Source of the DNA: Microbispora catharanthi
GTDB taxonomy: Bacteria; Actinomycetota; Actinomycetes; Streptosporangiales; Streptosporangiaceae
Assembly: GCF_006334915.2 (NCBI RefSeq)
Contig: NZ_VDMA02000030.1
Coordinates: 36,422-100,421, forward strand
Direction: 5' to 3'
DNA: 64,000 nucleotides
Part shown: positions 1 through 7,566 of the stretch, one piece after another
Numbering within the stretch: position 1 is the first letter of the stretch
Layout: each line of letters opens with the position of its first letter
Made by a program: the position numbers and the translations under genes
The notes under the pieces: model-generated
What the model saw: the letters and a program-made list of their open reading frames with translations, nothing else
Told to the model about the DNA's origin: nothing
Database searches by the model: none

Positions 1-691
1 CGGCGTTGGCCGTCCACAGGGCGTTGTAGGCGTCGGTGCCGAGGGAGCCGAGCAGCACGGACTCGAGCAGGTGCACCAAGGTCCACTGCGAGCCGATCGA
101 CAGCGGGATCTTCCCGGACTTCTTGACCTTGTCGAGGTCGGTGATGAACTCCTCGACGGTCTTCGGCGCGCCGTCGATGCCGGCCTTCTTGAGGACCGAG
201 GGGTTGAACCACAGGACGTTCGACCGGTGGATGTTCACCGGCACGGAGTACACCTGGCCCTGCACCGAGATCTGGTCGATGAGCTGCTGCGGGAAGACCT
301 CCTTGAGCTTCAGCTCGTCGTACAGGAAGTTCAGCGACTCCAGCTTGCCGCTCTTGATGTAGCCCTGAAGCTCGGCGCCGGCGTGGCCCTGGAAGGTGTC
401 CGGGGGCTGGTTGGCCTGCAGCTTGCTGGACAGCAGCGCGCGGGCCTGGTCGCCCGAGCCGCCCGCCACCGCGGCGTCGAAGAACTCGAAGTTCGGGTTC
501 TGCTTGGCGAAGATCCCACGCATCGCCTTGAGGCCGTCGGCCTCACCGGGACCCGTCCACCACGAGAAGACCTCGACCTTCTTCGCGGCCTGACCGCCTC
601 CGCTCTCCTGCTTGTCACCGCCACCACAGGCGGAAAGAGTGAGCAGACCTGCAACAGAGACCGCGACGGCCGCCATCCACCGTCGTCTCAT
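1..691 (-). CDS. Sugar ABC transporter substrate-binding lipoprotein (N-terminal part)
   Basis: This is the first 230 codons of a family-1 extracellular solute-binding protein; the 3' end lies outside the window. It captures a carbohydrate outside the membrane and delivers it to an ABC permease. A basic N-terminus and hydrophobic stretch end in the lipobox LSAC at about residue 22, followed by a Gly/Ser-rich linker, so the protein should be a lipid-anchored lipoprotein. The segment VEVFSWWTG and the later pattern of NPSVLKKAGI are typical of sugar binders. The permease genes would be expected beyond the left edge. A perfect 16-bp palindrome lies 58 bp upstream. The sugar cannot be told from sequence. 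Confidence 0.88.
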   Translation of the reverse strand, partial: MRRRWMAAVAVSVAGLLTLSACGGGDKQESGGGQAAKKVEVFSWWTGPGEADGLKAMRGIFAKQNPNFEFFDAAVAGGSGDQARALLSSKLQANQPPDTFQGHAGAELQGYIKSGKLESLNFLYDELKLKEVFPQQLIDQISVQGQVYSVPVNIHRSNVLWFNPSVLKKAGIDGAPKTVEEFITDLDKVKKSGKIPLSIGSQWTLVHLLESVLLGSLGTDAYNALWTANA

Positions 692-748
692 CGCAACATT
701 CCCTTCAGGCTTTTCACGAGGATTTCGGGCCCCCGAAGACACATATGG

Positions 749-764
749 CTGACAACGTTGTCAG
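749..764. promoter_or_regulatory. LacI-type operator palindrome
   Basis: CTGACAACGTTGTCAG is a perfect 16-bp inverted repeat with the central CG typical of LacI/GalR-family operators. It lies 58 bp upstream of the sugar-binding lipoprotein start, where it would block or overlap the promoter. The regulator gene is not in the window. Role inferred from symmetry and context. Confidence 0.7.
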
Positions 765-920
765 CAGGCCCAATCAACCCACTTCCACCGGCACGCCGTC
801 AAGTTTGTGCCGATAACGTCTCTGCATACGGGCCCTGGCACGGTGTTAGGGGCGTGCGTCAAAGCGATCGCCGCGACCGGGGCCCGGGAAATTGTCGGCG
901 CGGGCGCTCACACTGCAGGC

Positions 921-2825
921 ATGACGGTCACACAACAGGGGGGACCAGATCATCTGTCGGAGGACGACCTGCCGGACATGGCGGACGTCGAGTCTCCGCA
1001 ATGGGCGCGACACTACGGCACGATGGCCGGGCTCGGCTTCCTCACGGTCGCACGGCGACTGCCCCGGCTGATCCGGCAGGCGCTGGGCATCGCCTGGGAG
1101 GCGAGTTCCCGCGACACCGTGGCCACGGTCACGTTGAGCACACTCGGCGGCGTCTTCACCGCCTTCGGCCTGCTCGCCACGACGGGCGTGCTGACCGCGC
1201 TGTTCCAGGCGGGCCCCACTCCGGAGCGGGTCCGGGCCGCGCTGCCCAGCCTGCTGCTCGTGGGCCTGGCCGCCACCGCGCGCACGGCCCTGCAGGCGGG
1301 GTCCAACTGGGCCCAGTCCCGGCTCGAACCCCAGGTCAGCCGGATCACGGAAGAGCGCCTCTACACACTGACCAGCCGGGTCGACCTCGTCAGCTTCGAC
1401 GACCCCGAGTTCCACGACGCCCTGCAGCGGGCCCGCATCCGCGGCATGCAGATGGCCGAGATGATCGTGAGCACGACCATCGACACGCTGTCGGGCCTGG
1501 TCGGCATCGTGGCCGCGGCGGGCGTGCTGGGCGTGCTGCATCCCGTGCTGCTGCCCCTGCTCCTGCTCGCGGTCGTCCCCGACGCCTGGGCGGCCGTCCG
1601 GACCGCCAGGATGCGCTACACGACCGCCCTGGTGCTCGTCCCGGCCAGACGGCGCAAGTGGATCATCGAGGAACTGCTGGCGGACAAGGACACCGCGGCC
1701 GAGGTCCGCACGTTCACCATGCGCGGCTTCCTGCTGCGGATGTTCGACGCGGTCGCCCGGGGCGAGCAGCGGGTCATGCTCGACCTCGCGCGACGGCAGA
1801 CCGTCGCCCGCGTCCTCGGCGAGGCCTTGGGCGGTCTGGGGCAGGGCGCGGTCTACGTCGCGCTCGGCCTGCTGCTCGCGGCGGGCGCGGTGCCCCTCGC
1901 GGTGGCCGGCACCGCGGTGCTGGCCATCCGGTCCGGCCAGACCTCGCTCTCGAACTTCATGTACGCGACGAACCGGCTCTACGAGGAGGGCCTCTACTTC
2001 ACCGACTTCCTGGACTTCATCGCGCACGCCGAGAGCCGCATCCCACCCGCCCGCGAACGGACGGCCCCCGACGACTTCGGCCGCATCACGGTCGAGGAGG
2101 TCGCCTTCTCCTATCCCGCCGCGCCGGCCCCCGCCCTGCGCGGGGTGTCGGTCCGCATCGAGCGCGGGGAGGTCGTGGCCCTCGTCGGCGAGAACGGGTC
2201 GGGCAAGACGACCCTCGCCAAGATCCTCGCCGGGCTGTACGAGCCGGACGGCGGCCGTGTCCGGTGGGACGACGTCGACCTGGCCGAGGTCGATCCGGAC
2301 AGCCTGCGCCGCAGGATCGCGGTCATCGCCCAGGACCACACGCGGTGGCCGCTGACCGCCCGCCACAACATCACGATGGGCATGGAGAAGGGCGAGAGCG
2401 AGGTGGTCCGCGCCGCCGAGGTCGCCGGTGCCGACCAGGTCATCGCCGAGCTCCCGTACGGCTACCGCACGCTGCTCGACCGCCGGTTCAAGAACGGCCA
2501 GGAGCTGTCGGGCGGGCAGTGGCAGCGCATCGCGGTGGCCCGCGGGTTCTATCGGGACGCACCCCTGCTCATCTGCGACGAGCCCACGGCCGCCCTCGAC
2601 GCCAGGGCGGAGCACGCGTTGTTCGAGCGGATCCGGCGGCACGCCGACGGCCGGACCGTGCTGCTCATCACGCACCGCCTCGCCAGCGTCCGCTACGCCG
2701 ACCGCATCTACGTGCTCGACCACGGCAAGGTGCGCGAGCACGGCACGCACGAGGAGCTGATCGCCCTCGACGGCCTCTACGCCGACCTCTACAACCTCCA
2801 GGCGGAGGCGTATCGCACGGCCTGA
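921..2825 (+). CDS. ABC exporter, fused membrane and ATPase domains
   Basis: A 634-residue half-transporter of the exporter type, with a membrane domain over about residues 30-340 and a nucleotide-binding domain over about 380-634. The Walker A motif GENGSGKTT lies near residue 423, the signature LSGGQWQR near 528, Walker B LLICDEP near 549 and the switch histidine LITHR near 580, so the ATPase looks competent. Two such subunits would form a dimer in the membrane. The substrate is unknown; the class includes lipid, peptide and drug exporters. The start is uncertain: the ATG at 921 has no clear ribosome site, and a GTG at 807 or ATG at 978 are alternatives. It is unlinked to the divergent sugar-binding gene. 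Confidence 0.85.
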   Translation: MTVTQQGGPDHLSEDDLPDMADVESPQWARHYGTMAGLGFLTVARRLPRLIRQALGIAWEASSRDTVATVTLSTLGGVFTAFGLLATTGVLTALFQAGPTPERVRAALPSLLLVGLAATARTALQAGSNWAQSRLEPQVSRITEERLYTLTSRVDLVSFDDPEFHDALQRARIRGMQMAEMIVSTTIDTLSGLVGIVAAAGVLGVLHPVLLPLLLLAVVPDAWAAVRTARMRYTTALVLVPARRRKWIIEELLADKDTAAEVRTFTMRGFLLRMFDAVARGEQRVMLDLARRQTVARVLGEALGGLGQGAVYVALGLLLAAGAVPLAVAGTAVLAIRSGQTSLSNFMYATNRLYEEGLYFTDFLDFIAHAESRIPPARERTAPDDFGRITVEEVAFSYPAAPAPALRGVSVRIERGEVVALVGENGSGKTTLAKILAGLYEPDGGRVRWDDVDLAEVDPDSLRRRIAVIAQDHTRWPLTARHNITMGMEKGESEVVRAAEVAGADQVIAELPYGYRTLLDRRFKNGQELSGGQWQRIAVARGFYRDAPLLICDEPTAALDARAEHALFERIRRHADGRTVLLITHRLASVRYADRIYVLDHGKVREHGTHEELIALDGLYADLYNLQAEAYRTA

Positions 2826-2871
2826 CCCGCGTGACCGGCCTGCTCACGAGCGGGCCGGGCACGTGTACGTG

Positions 2872-3294
2872 TCAGGAGGCCTGCTCGCAGCCGGGGAGCA
2901 TGTCGCGCATGGTGAGCACGTCCTTGTAGTACTGGATCTTCCGCTGGATCCCGCTCTGCTTCTGGCGCAGGTCGGCGATCTGGGCCTCGACCTTCCGGTC
3001 GTGCTCCGCCAGCAGCGCGATCCTGTCCTCGATGGTGTGCTCGCCCTGCCGTACGAGCTGGGCGAAGCGCAGCATCTCCGCGATCGGCATACCGGTGTCG
3101 CGCAGGCAGCGGATCATGCCGAGCCAGCTCACGTCGTCCTCGCTGAACCGCCGCTGGCCCGCCGCGTTACGGTCGACCGGCTCCAGCAGCCCGATCCGTT
3201 CGTAGTACCGAAGAGTGTCGAGGCTGAACCCGGTCTCCTCGACGACCTGTCCAGGTGTGTACACGCCCACGTCATTGATCCTGGCACATCGCAT
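2872..3294 (-). CDS. MerR-family transcriptional regulator
   Basis: A 140-residue MerR-type activator. The N-terminal winged helix carries the hallmark TLRYYERIGLLEP and RRFSEDDV segments, followed by a recognition helix and a long C-terminal dimerisation coiled coil (about residues 85-130, HTIEDRIALLAEHDRKVEAQ). The effector domain is very short and has no obvious metal-binding cysteine cluster, only one Cys near the C-terminus, so the class is closer to the aldehyde/stress-responsive MerR proteins than to metal sensors. GGACGAG precedes the ATG. It is divergent from the pentapeptide gene. A MerR-type promoter stands 1.9 kb away in front of the aldo/keto reductase and is a plausible target. 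Confidence 0.87.
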   Translation of the reverse strand: MRCARINDVGVYTPGQVVEETGFSLDTLRYYERIGLLEPVDRNAAGQRRFSEDDVSWLGMIRCLRDTGMPIAEMLRFAQLVRQGEHTIEDRIALLAEHDRKVEAQIADLRQKQSGIQRKIQYYKDVLTMRDMLPGCEQAS

Positions 3295-3457
3295 CTCGTC
3301 CACATGAAGGCTTTCGCGTACCGGTGGGTCGTTTCTGTAGGTGTCTCGCAAGTGGATCGCAACTCGCGGATTTATAACGGGTCGTGCCACATACGATCCG
3401 GTGCCCGCGTCTCCCCAGGGAGCGTCCGGGCGGCGTCCCCGATGGAGCCAGTGAGAA

Positions 3458-5155
3458 ATGCCCGGCAACCCCCGCTCGATCGCCGGTTTGGTGACCCTTT
3501 CCGCCGCGGTTCTGCTGTCGATTCCGATGACCCCGGCCGCCGCGGCGACGCCCGGCGACCACCTCCCCTGCCGTCCCCGCAGCGGCCCTCATCTCGCCGG
3601 CAGGGACCTCACCCGGATGACGCTGCCCGTCGACCTGTCCTGCGCGGATCTCAGGGGCGCCAAGCTGGACGGCCTGACCGTGCGGAGCGTGCTCGTCGGG
3701 GCCGATCTGACCGGGGCCTCGCTCAAGGGGGCCCACCTCGGGTACGCCCAGATGGCCGGGGCCACGCTGCGCGAGGCCGACCTGTCCGAGGCCGAGCTGT
3801 ACTACGCCGACCTGCGCGGCAGCGACCTGCGCGAGGCGACGATGGACGACTCCTCGCCCTACTACGCGCATTTCGAGGGTGCCGACCTGAGCGGGGCCAC
3901 GATGGCGCGGGCCAAGACGTACGACGCGCAGTTCGACGACGCGAAGCTGGTCGGCGTCGATCTGACCGACGCCGCCGCCTACGGCGCGGACATGCGCCGG
4001 GCCGACCTCAGACGGGTCAAGGCGGCGAAGGCCAGCCTCTATGGCGCCACCTTCATCAAAACCGTCCTGCGGCAGGCGGATCTCAGCGGCGCGCAGCTGT
4101 ACGAGTCGGTGATGACCGGCGCGGACTTCAGGGGGGCCGACCTCGCCGGGGCCGATCTGCGGGATGTCAGGGACGCCCGGCTGGCCGGGAGCAGGGGTGT
4201 GCCCAGGTTCCTGCCGGCGCCGGACCCGTCGTGCGAGCCCGGCAGCGGTCAGGACTACCGGGGCTGGGACCTCACCGCGGTCACGGCCTTCCCCGACGAT
4301 CTGAGCTGCGCCGACCTGACCGGAGCCAAGCTGGACGGCGTCGACCTGACGGGGGTCAAGCTGAACCGGGCGATCCTCCGTGACGTCTCCGCCGTCGGGG
4401 CGAGCCTCCGCTCCGCCAAGGGCGCCGACCTGCGGGGCGCACGACTGCGGCGTGCCAAGCTCGGCAGCGCCGATCTCGTGGGGGCCGACCTGTCGCGGGC
4501 CGACCTGTCGGACGCGGCGCTCGGCAGCGCCGGCCTGACGCAGGCCAAGCTGGTCGGCGCCGACCTCCGTGACGCGGAGCTGATCAGCGTCACGGCCGAC
4601 CAGGCCGACTTCACCGGCGCCAGGATGGACCGGGCGTACCTCCACAGCGGCAAGTACCGCGACGCGGTCTTCCGCAAGGCCACCTTGACCGACGCCGACC
4701 TCAGCGACGCCGAACTGCGGGGCGCCACCTTCGAAGGCGCCGAGGTCACCGGGCTGAAGCAGGACTTCGCCGAGGACATCGACCTGTCGGGGTCCTCCAG
4801 CCGCATGTCCGTCGGCTGGCTGGTCTTCTTCGGCATCGCCGGCCTGCTCGGTCTCTGGATCGTCGTCGGGCTGACCACGGCAAGGGTGCGGCGGAGGAGA
4901 GCCGCCAGGGCGCAGGCCGCCGAGAGAGCGGTCCGGTTCGAGGACGCCAGACGCGCGCAGGAGGAGAACGTGACCCGGTTGGGCGAGGAGATCGACGGCC
5001 TGACGGACCGGACCGGCGACGTGGACTGGAACGCGGTCCTGGACGCCTACGACGCGGCGAAGGAGGCGCTGGCGAGAGCCCACGACATGAGCGACCTGAC
5101 GGACGTCGAGACCATCGTGGCGCGCGGCCGCAAGGCCCTCACCCGCCGCCGGTGA
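3458..5155 (+). CDS. Secreted, membrane-anchored pentapeptide-repeat protein
   Basis: A 565-residue protein with a signal peptide (about residues 8-31, cleavage near AAAA-TP), two pentapeptide-repeat blocks (about 45-245 and 266-440, units of the A[DN]LxG type), one transmembrane helix at about 451-474 and a charged, helical cytoplasmic tail to 565. The two blocks look like an internal duplication: each opens with a Cys, then DLSCADL and GAKLDG, at residues 59-72 and 281-294. Cysteines 38, 62, 259 and 284 are paired by this symmetry and could form disulfides outside the cell. Pentapeptide proteins are usually cytosolic, so this surface topology is unusual. Function unknown. GGAG lies about 12 bases before the ATG. 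Confidence 0.85.
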   Translation: MPGNPRSIAGLVTLSAAVLLSIPMTPAAAATPGDHLPCRPRSGPHLAGRDLTRMTLPVDLSCADLRGAKLDGLTVRSVLVGADLTGASLKGAHLGYAQMAGATLREADLSEAELYYADLRGSDLREATMDDSSPYYAHFEGADLSGATMARAKTYDAQFDDAKLVGVDLTDAAAYGADMRRADLRRVKAAKASLYGATFIKTVLRQADLSGAQLYESVMTGADFRGADLAGADLRDVRDARLAGSRGVPRFLPAPDPSCEPGSGQDYRGWDLTAVTAFPDDLSCADLTGAKLDGVDLTGVKLNRAILRDVSAVGASLRSAKGADLRGARLRRAKLGSADLVGADLSRADLSDAALGSAGLTQAKLVGADLRDAELISVTADQADFTGARMDRAYLHSGKYRDAVFRKATLTDADLSDAELRGATFEGAEVTGLKQDFAEDIDLSGSSSRMSVGWLVFFGIAGLLGLWIVVGLTTARVRRRRAARAQAAERAVRFEDARRAQEENVTRLGEEIDGLTDRTGDVDWNAVLDAYDAAKEALARAHDMSDLTDVETIVARGRKALTRRR

Positions 5156-5162
5156 AAGCCGC

Positions 5163-5193
5163 TTGTGCTGGAGTGCGCTCCAGGCGGCAAGGT
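5163..5193 (+). promoter_or_regulatory. MerR-type promoter with 19-bp spacer
   Basis: A -35-like TTGTGC (5163-5168) and a -10-like CAAGGT (5188-5193) are separated by 19 bp, the long spacer that MerR activators untwist. The spacer region holds the dyad CTGGAGTGCGCTCCAG (5168-5183), like operators of aldehyde-type MerR proteins. Transcription would start at about 5200, one base before the ATG, giving a leaderless mRNA. Inferred from sequence; no mapped start. Confidence 0.62.
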
Positions 5194-5200
5194 GGTCGGC

Positions 5201-6112
5201 ATGAGAATCGCTCTGGGGACGATCCCCTTCGGGACCACCGTGGACGAGGCGACCTCCTTCGCCATCCTCGACCGCTTCGTCGAAGGCGGCGGAACGATCC
5301 TCGACACGGCCAACAACTATCCGTTCTGGCTTGAGGGCGCGACCGGGGACGAGAGCGAGGCCACCGTCGGCCGATGGCTCGCCTCCCGGCGCAACCGGGA
5401 CCAGGTGGTGATCAGCACCAAGTGCGGCGCCCGCCCGTCCACGCCCGGCGCCCGTACGCTCGACGCCGCCGAGGGCCTGTCCGCCGGTGTGGTCCGGGCC
5501 GCGATCGAGGGCAGCCTGCGGCGGCTCGGGACCGATCACGTGGACGTGTACTGGGCCCACATCGACGACAGGTCCACGCCACTGGAGGAGACGGTCGCCG
5601 TCTTCGACGAACTGGTGCTCGCCGGCAAGGCCAAGGAGGTGGGCGCGAGCAACCACGCGGTGTGGCGGCTGGAGCGGGCCCGCTCACTGGCGGCAGCCCG
5701 TGGCGGCACCCGGTATGGCCACGTGCAGCTGCGCCACTCCTACCTCCGCCCCCGGCCCGGCGTACGGCTGCCCGAGGGCGGGCACACCCTGGTCACCGAG
5801 GATCTGCTCGACTACGTGCGCTCCGAGGGCGACCTGACGCTGTGGGTCTACACGTCGCTGCTCGCGGGTGCGTACGCCGGCAAGCCGCTGCCCGAGCACT
5901 ACGACCACCCGGGCACCACCAGGCGGCTGGCGGTGCTGGACGAGGTGGCCGGCGAGCTCGGCGCCACGCGCAACCAGGTCGTGCTCGCCTGGCTGCGGGC
6001 GCAGGACATCATCCCGATCGTCGGCGTCAGCTCGATCGCCCAGCTCGATGAACTGCTTGTCGACGTCAAACTCGGCGACGAGCAGATCGCCCGCCTCGAC
6101 GCCCCCGCCTGA
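5201..6112 (+). CDS. Aldo/keto reductase
   Basis: A 303-residue NADPH-dependent aldo/keto reductase, a cytosolic TIM-barrel enzyme that reduces aldehydes and ketones. The catalytic tetrad can be placed: Asp and Tyr in LDTANNYPFW, Lys in VISTKCGARP, His in YWAHIDD. The C-terminal NADP-binding segment (QDIIPIVGVSS) is complete, so the protein is full length. The start ATG has no ribosome site and sits next to the predicted transcription start of a MerR-type promoter, so leaderless translation is likely. The natural substrate is unknown; MerR control suggests induction by reactive aldehydes. Confidence 0.9.
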   Translation: MRIALGTIPFGTTVDEATSFAILDRFVEGGGTILDTANNYPFWLEGATGDESEATVGRWLASRRNRDQVVISTKCGARPSTPGARTLDAAEGLSAGVVRAAIEGSLRRLGTDHVDVYWAHIDDRSTPLEETVAVFDELVLAGKAKEVGASNHAVWRLERARSLAAARGGTRYGHVQLRHSYLRPRPGVRLPEGGHTLVTEDLLDYVRSEGDLTLWVYTSLLAGAYAGKPLPEHYDHPGTTRRLAVLDEVAGELGATRNQVVLAWLRAQDIIPIVGVSSIAQLDELLVDVKLGDEQIARLDAPA

Positions 6113-6223
6113 CGCCGGGGCTCGTGTGCGCCCGCGGCGGGGAGTCGAAGCCGGCCCCGCCGCAGGCGCCCTTCTGTCTGTAGATCTTGTGGAGCTTTTG
6201 AATGAGCGTTTAGGATCCTGAAC

Positions 6224-6814
6224 GTGGCATCAGGAGAGCGGACGTTCACCGAGGACGCCCGGAGGGCGCAGATCATCGACTGCACCATCAGGGCCCTCGC
6301 GACGCTCGGCTACAGGCAGGCGTCGATGGCGAAGATCGCCGAACTGGCGAAGATCACTCCTGGGCTCATCTCGTACCACTTCGGCGGCAAGGACGAACTG
6401 ATCGACGCTGTCGTCGCCCACGTGGTGAAGCTCGCCACCGACCTGATGGTGCCGCGCATCCTGGCGCAGACGACCGCCGCCGACGCGCTGCGCGTGTATT
6501 TCGAGACGAACCTCGAGTTCATGCGCCTGCACCGCGAACCCCTGCTGGCGCTCGTCGAGATCATCACCCACGACCGCGACGGCCCGTACGCCAAGCAACA
6601 GGAAACCGCGCTCACCGACATCGAGAAGGTGCTGGCCTGGGGACAGCACACCGGTGAGTTCCGGGACTTCCCGTTACGGCCGATGGCGATCGCCATTCGC
6701 GGCGCCGTCGACGCCGTTCCAGGTCACCTGCTGAACGACCCCGACCTCGACCTCCGCGCCCTGGCCGCCGAGTTGTCCACCGTCTTTTCTCTCGCCACGA
6801 GGAGAACCTCATGA
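6224..6814 (+). CDS. TetR/AcrR-family regulator
   Basis: A 196-residue repressor with an N-terminal TetR helix-turn-helix (about residues 10-57; ITPGLISYHFGGKDEL is the recognition segment) and a helical ligand-binding C-terminal domain. The GTG start is preceded by AGGA at 8 bases. The gene ends in ATGA shared with the following ABC ATPase, so it is the first gene of a three-gene operon and probably controls it. An imperfect dyad, TGAATGAGCGTTTA (6199-6212), just upstream is a candidate operator. The ligand is unknown. Confidence 0.88.
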   Translation: MASGERTFTEDARRAQIIDCTIRALATLGYRQASMAKIAELAKITPGLISYHFGGKDELIDAVVAHVVKLATDLMVPRILAQTTAADALRVYFETNLEFMRLHREPLLALVEIITHDRDGPYAKQQETALTDIEKVLAWGQHTGEFRDFPLRPMAIAIRGAVDAVPGHLLNDPDLDLRALAAELSTVFSLATRRTS

Positions 6815-7566
6815 CCCCGGCGCTGGAGATCAGCCGGCTGACCAAGCGATTCGGCGGCAAGCTCGCCGTCGACGCCATCGACCTCAGCGTCCCCCCGGGC
6901 TCCTTCTTCGGACTCGTCGGCCAGAACGGCGCCGGCAAGACCACCACCCTGTCCATGGCCGTCGGCCTGCTGCGACCCGACGACGGCAGCGCCAGGATCT
7001 TCGGAGAGGACGTCTGGTCCGCCCCGGAGCGGGCCAAGGCCATGGTCGGGGTGCTGCCGGACGGGCTGGCCATGCCCGAGCGGCTGACGGGGCGCGAGGT
7101 GCTCACCTACCTGGGCCTGCTGCGGGGCCTGGACAAGGAGGTGGTGGCGCGACGGGCCGAGGACCTGCTGGCCGTGCTGGAGCTGGACGGCGCGGAAAAG
7201 ACGCTGGTCATCGAGTACTCGACCGGCATGCGCAAGAAGATCGGGCTGGCCACCGCACTGCTGCACGCGCCGCGGCTGCTGGTGCTGGACGAACCGTTCG
7301 AAGCGGTCGATCCGGTGTCCGCCGCCACGATCAAGACGATCCTGCGCGGCTTCGTCGCGGGCGGCGGCTCGATCGTGCTGTCCAGCCACGTCATGGCTCT
7401 GGTCGAGCAGTTGTGCGACCACGTCGCGGTGATCGACAGGGGCACGGTGGCCGCGGCCGGCACGCTGGACGAGGTGCGCGGCGCGCGCTCGCTGGAGGAG
7501 ACCTTCGTCGAACTCGTCGGCGAGCGGGACAGCGGAGTCAAGGAGCTGTCGTGGCTGTCGCGCTGA
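6811..7566 (+). CDS. ABC transporter ATP-binding protein
   Basis: A 251-residue stand-alone ATPase with Walker A GQNGAGKTTT (about residues 35-44), a variant signature YSTGMRKKIG, Walker B LLVLDEPFEAVD and the H-loop SSHVMAL. The YSTGM form of the signature is typical of ABC-2 type exporters. It overlaps the TetR gene by 4 bp (ATGA) and the permease gene by 16 bp, so the three are translationally coupled. It should energise the membrane protein encoded next. Confidence 0.93.
   Translation: MTPALEISRLTKRFGGKLAVDAIDLSVPPGSFFGLVGQNGAGKTTTLSMAVGLLRPDDGSARIFGEDVWSAPERAKAMVGVLPDGLAMPERLTGREVLTYLGLLRGLDKEVVARRAEDLLAVLELDGAEKTLVIEYSTGMRKKIGLATALLHAPRLLVLDEPFEAVDPVSAATIKTILRGFVAGGGSIVLSSHVMALVEQLCDHVAVIDRGTVAAAGTLDEVRGARSLEETFVELVGERDSGVKELSWLSR

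Noticed and set aside
71..2929. Long + strand frame of about 950 codons across the left end
   Set aside because: It is an out-of-frame shadow, rich in Arg/Gly/Pro, over the sugar-binding gene on the other strand and the ABC exporter. It has no domain pattern or ribosome site.
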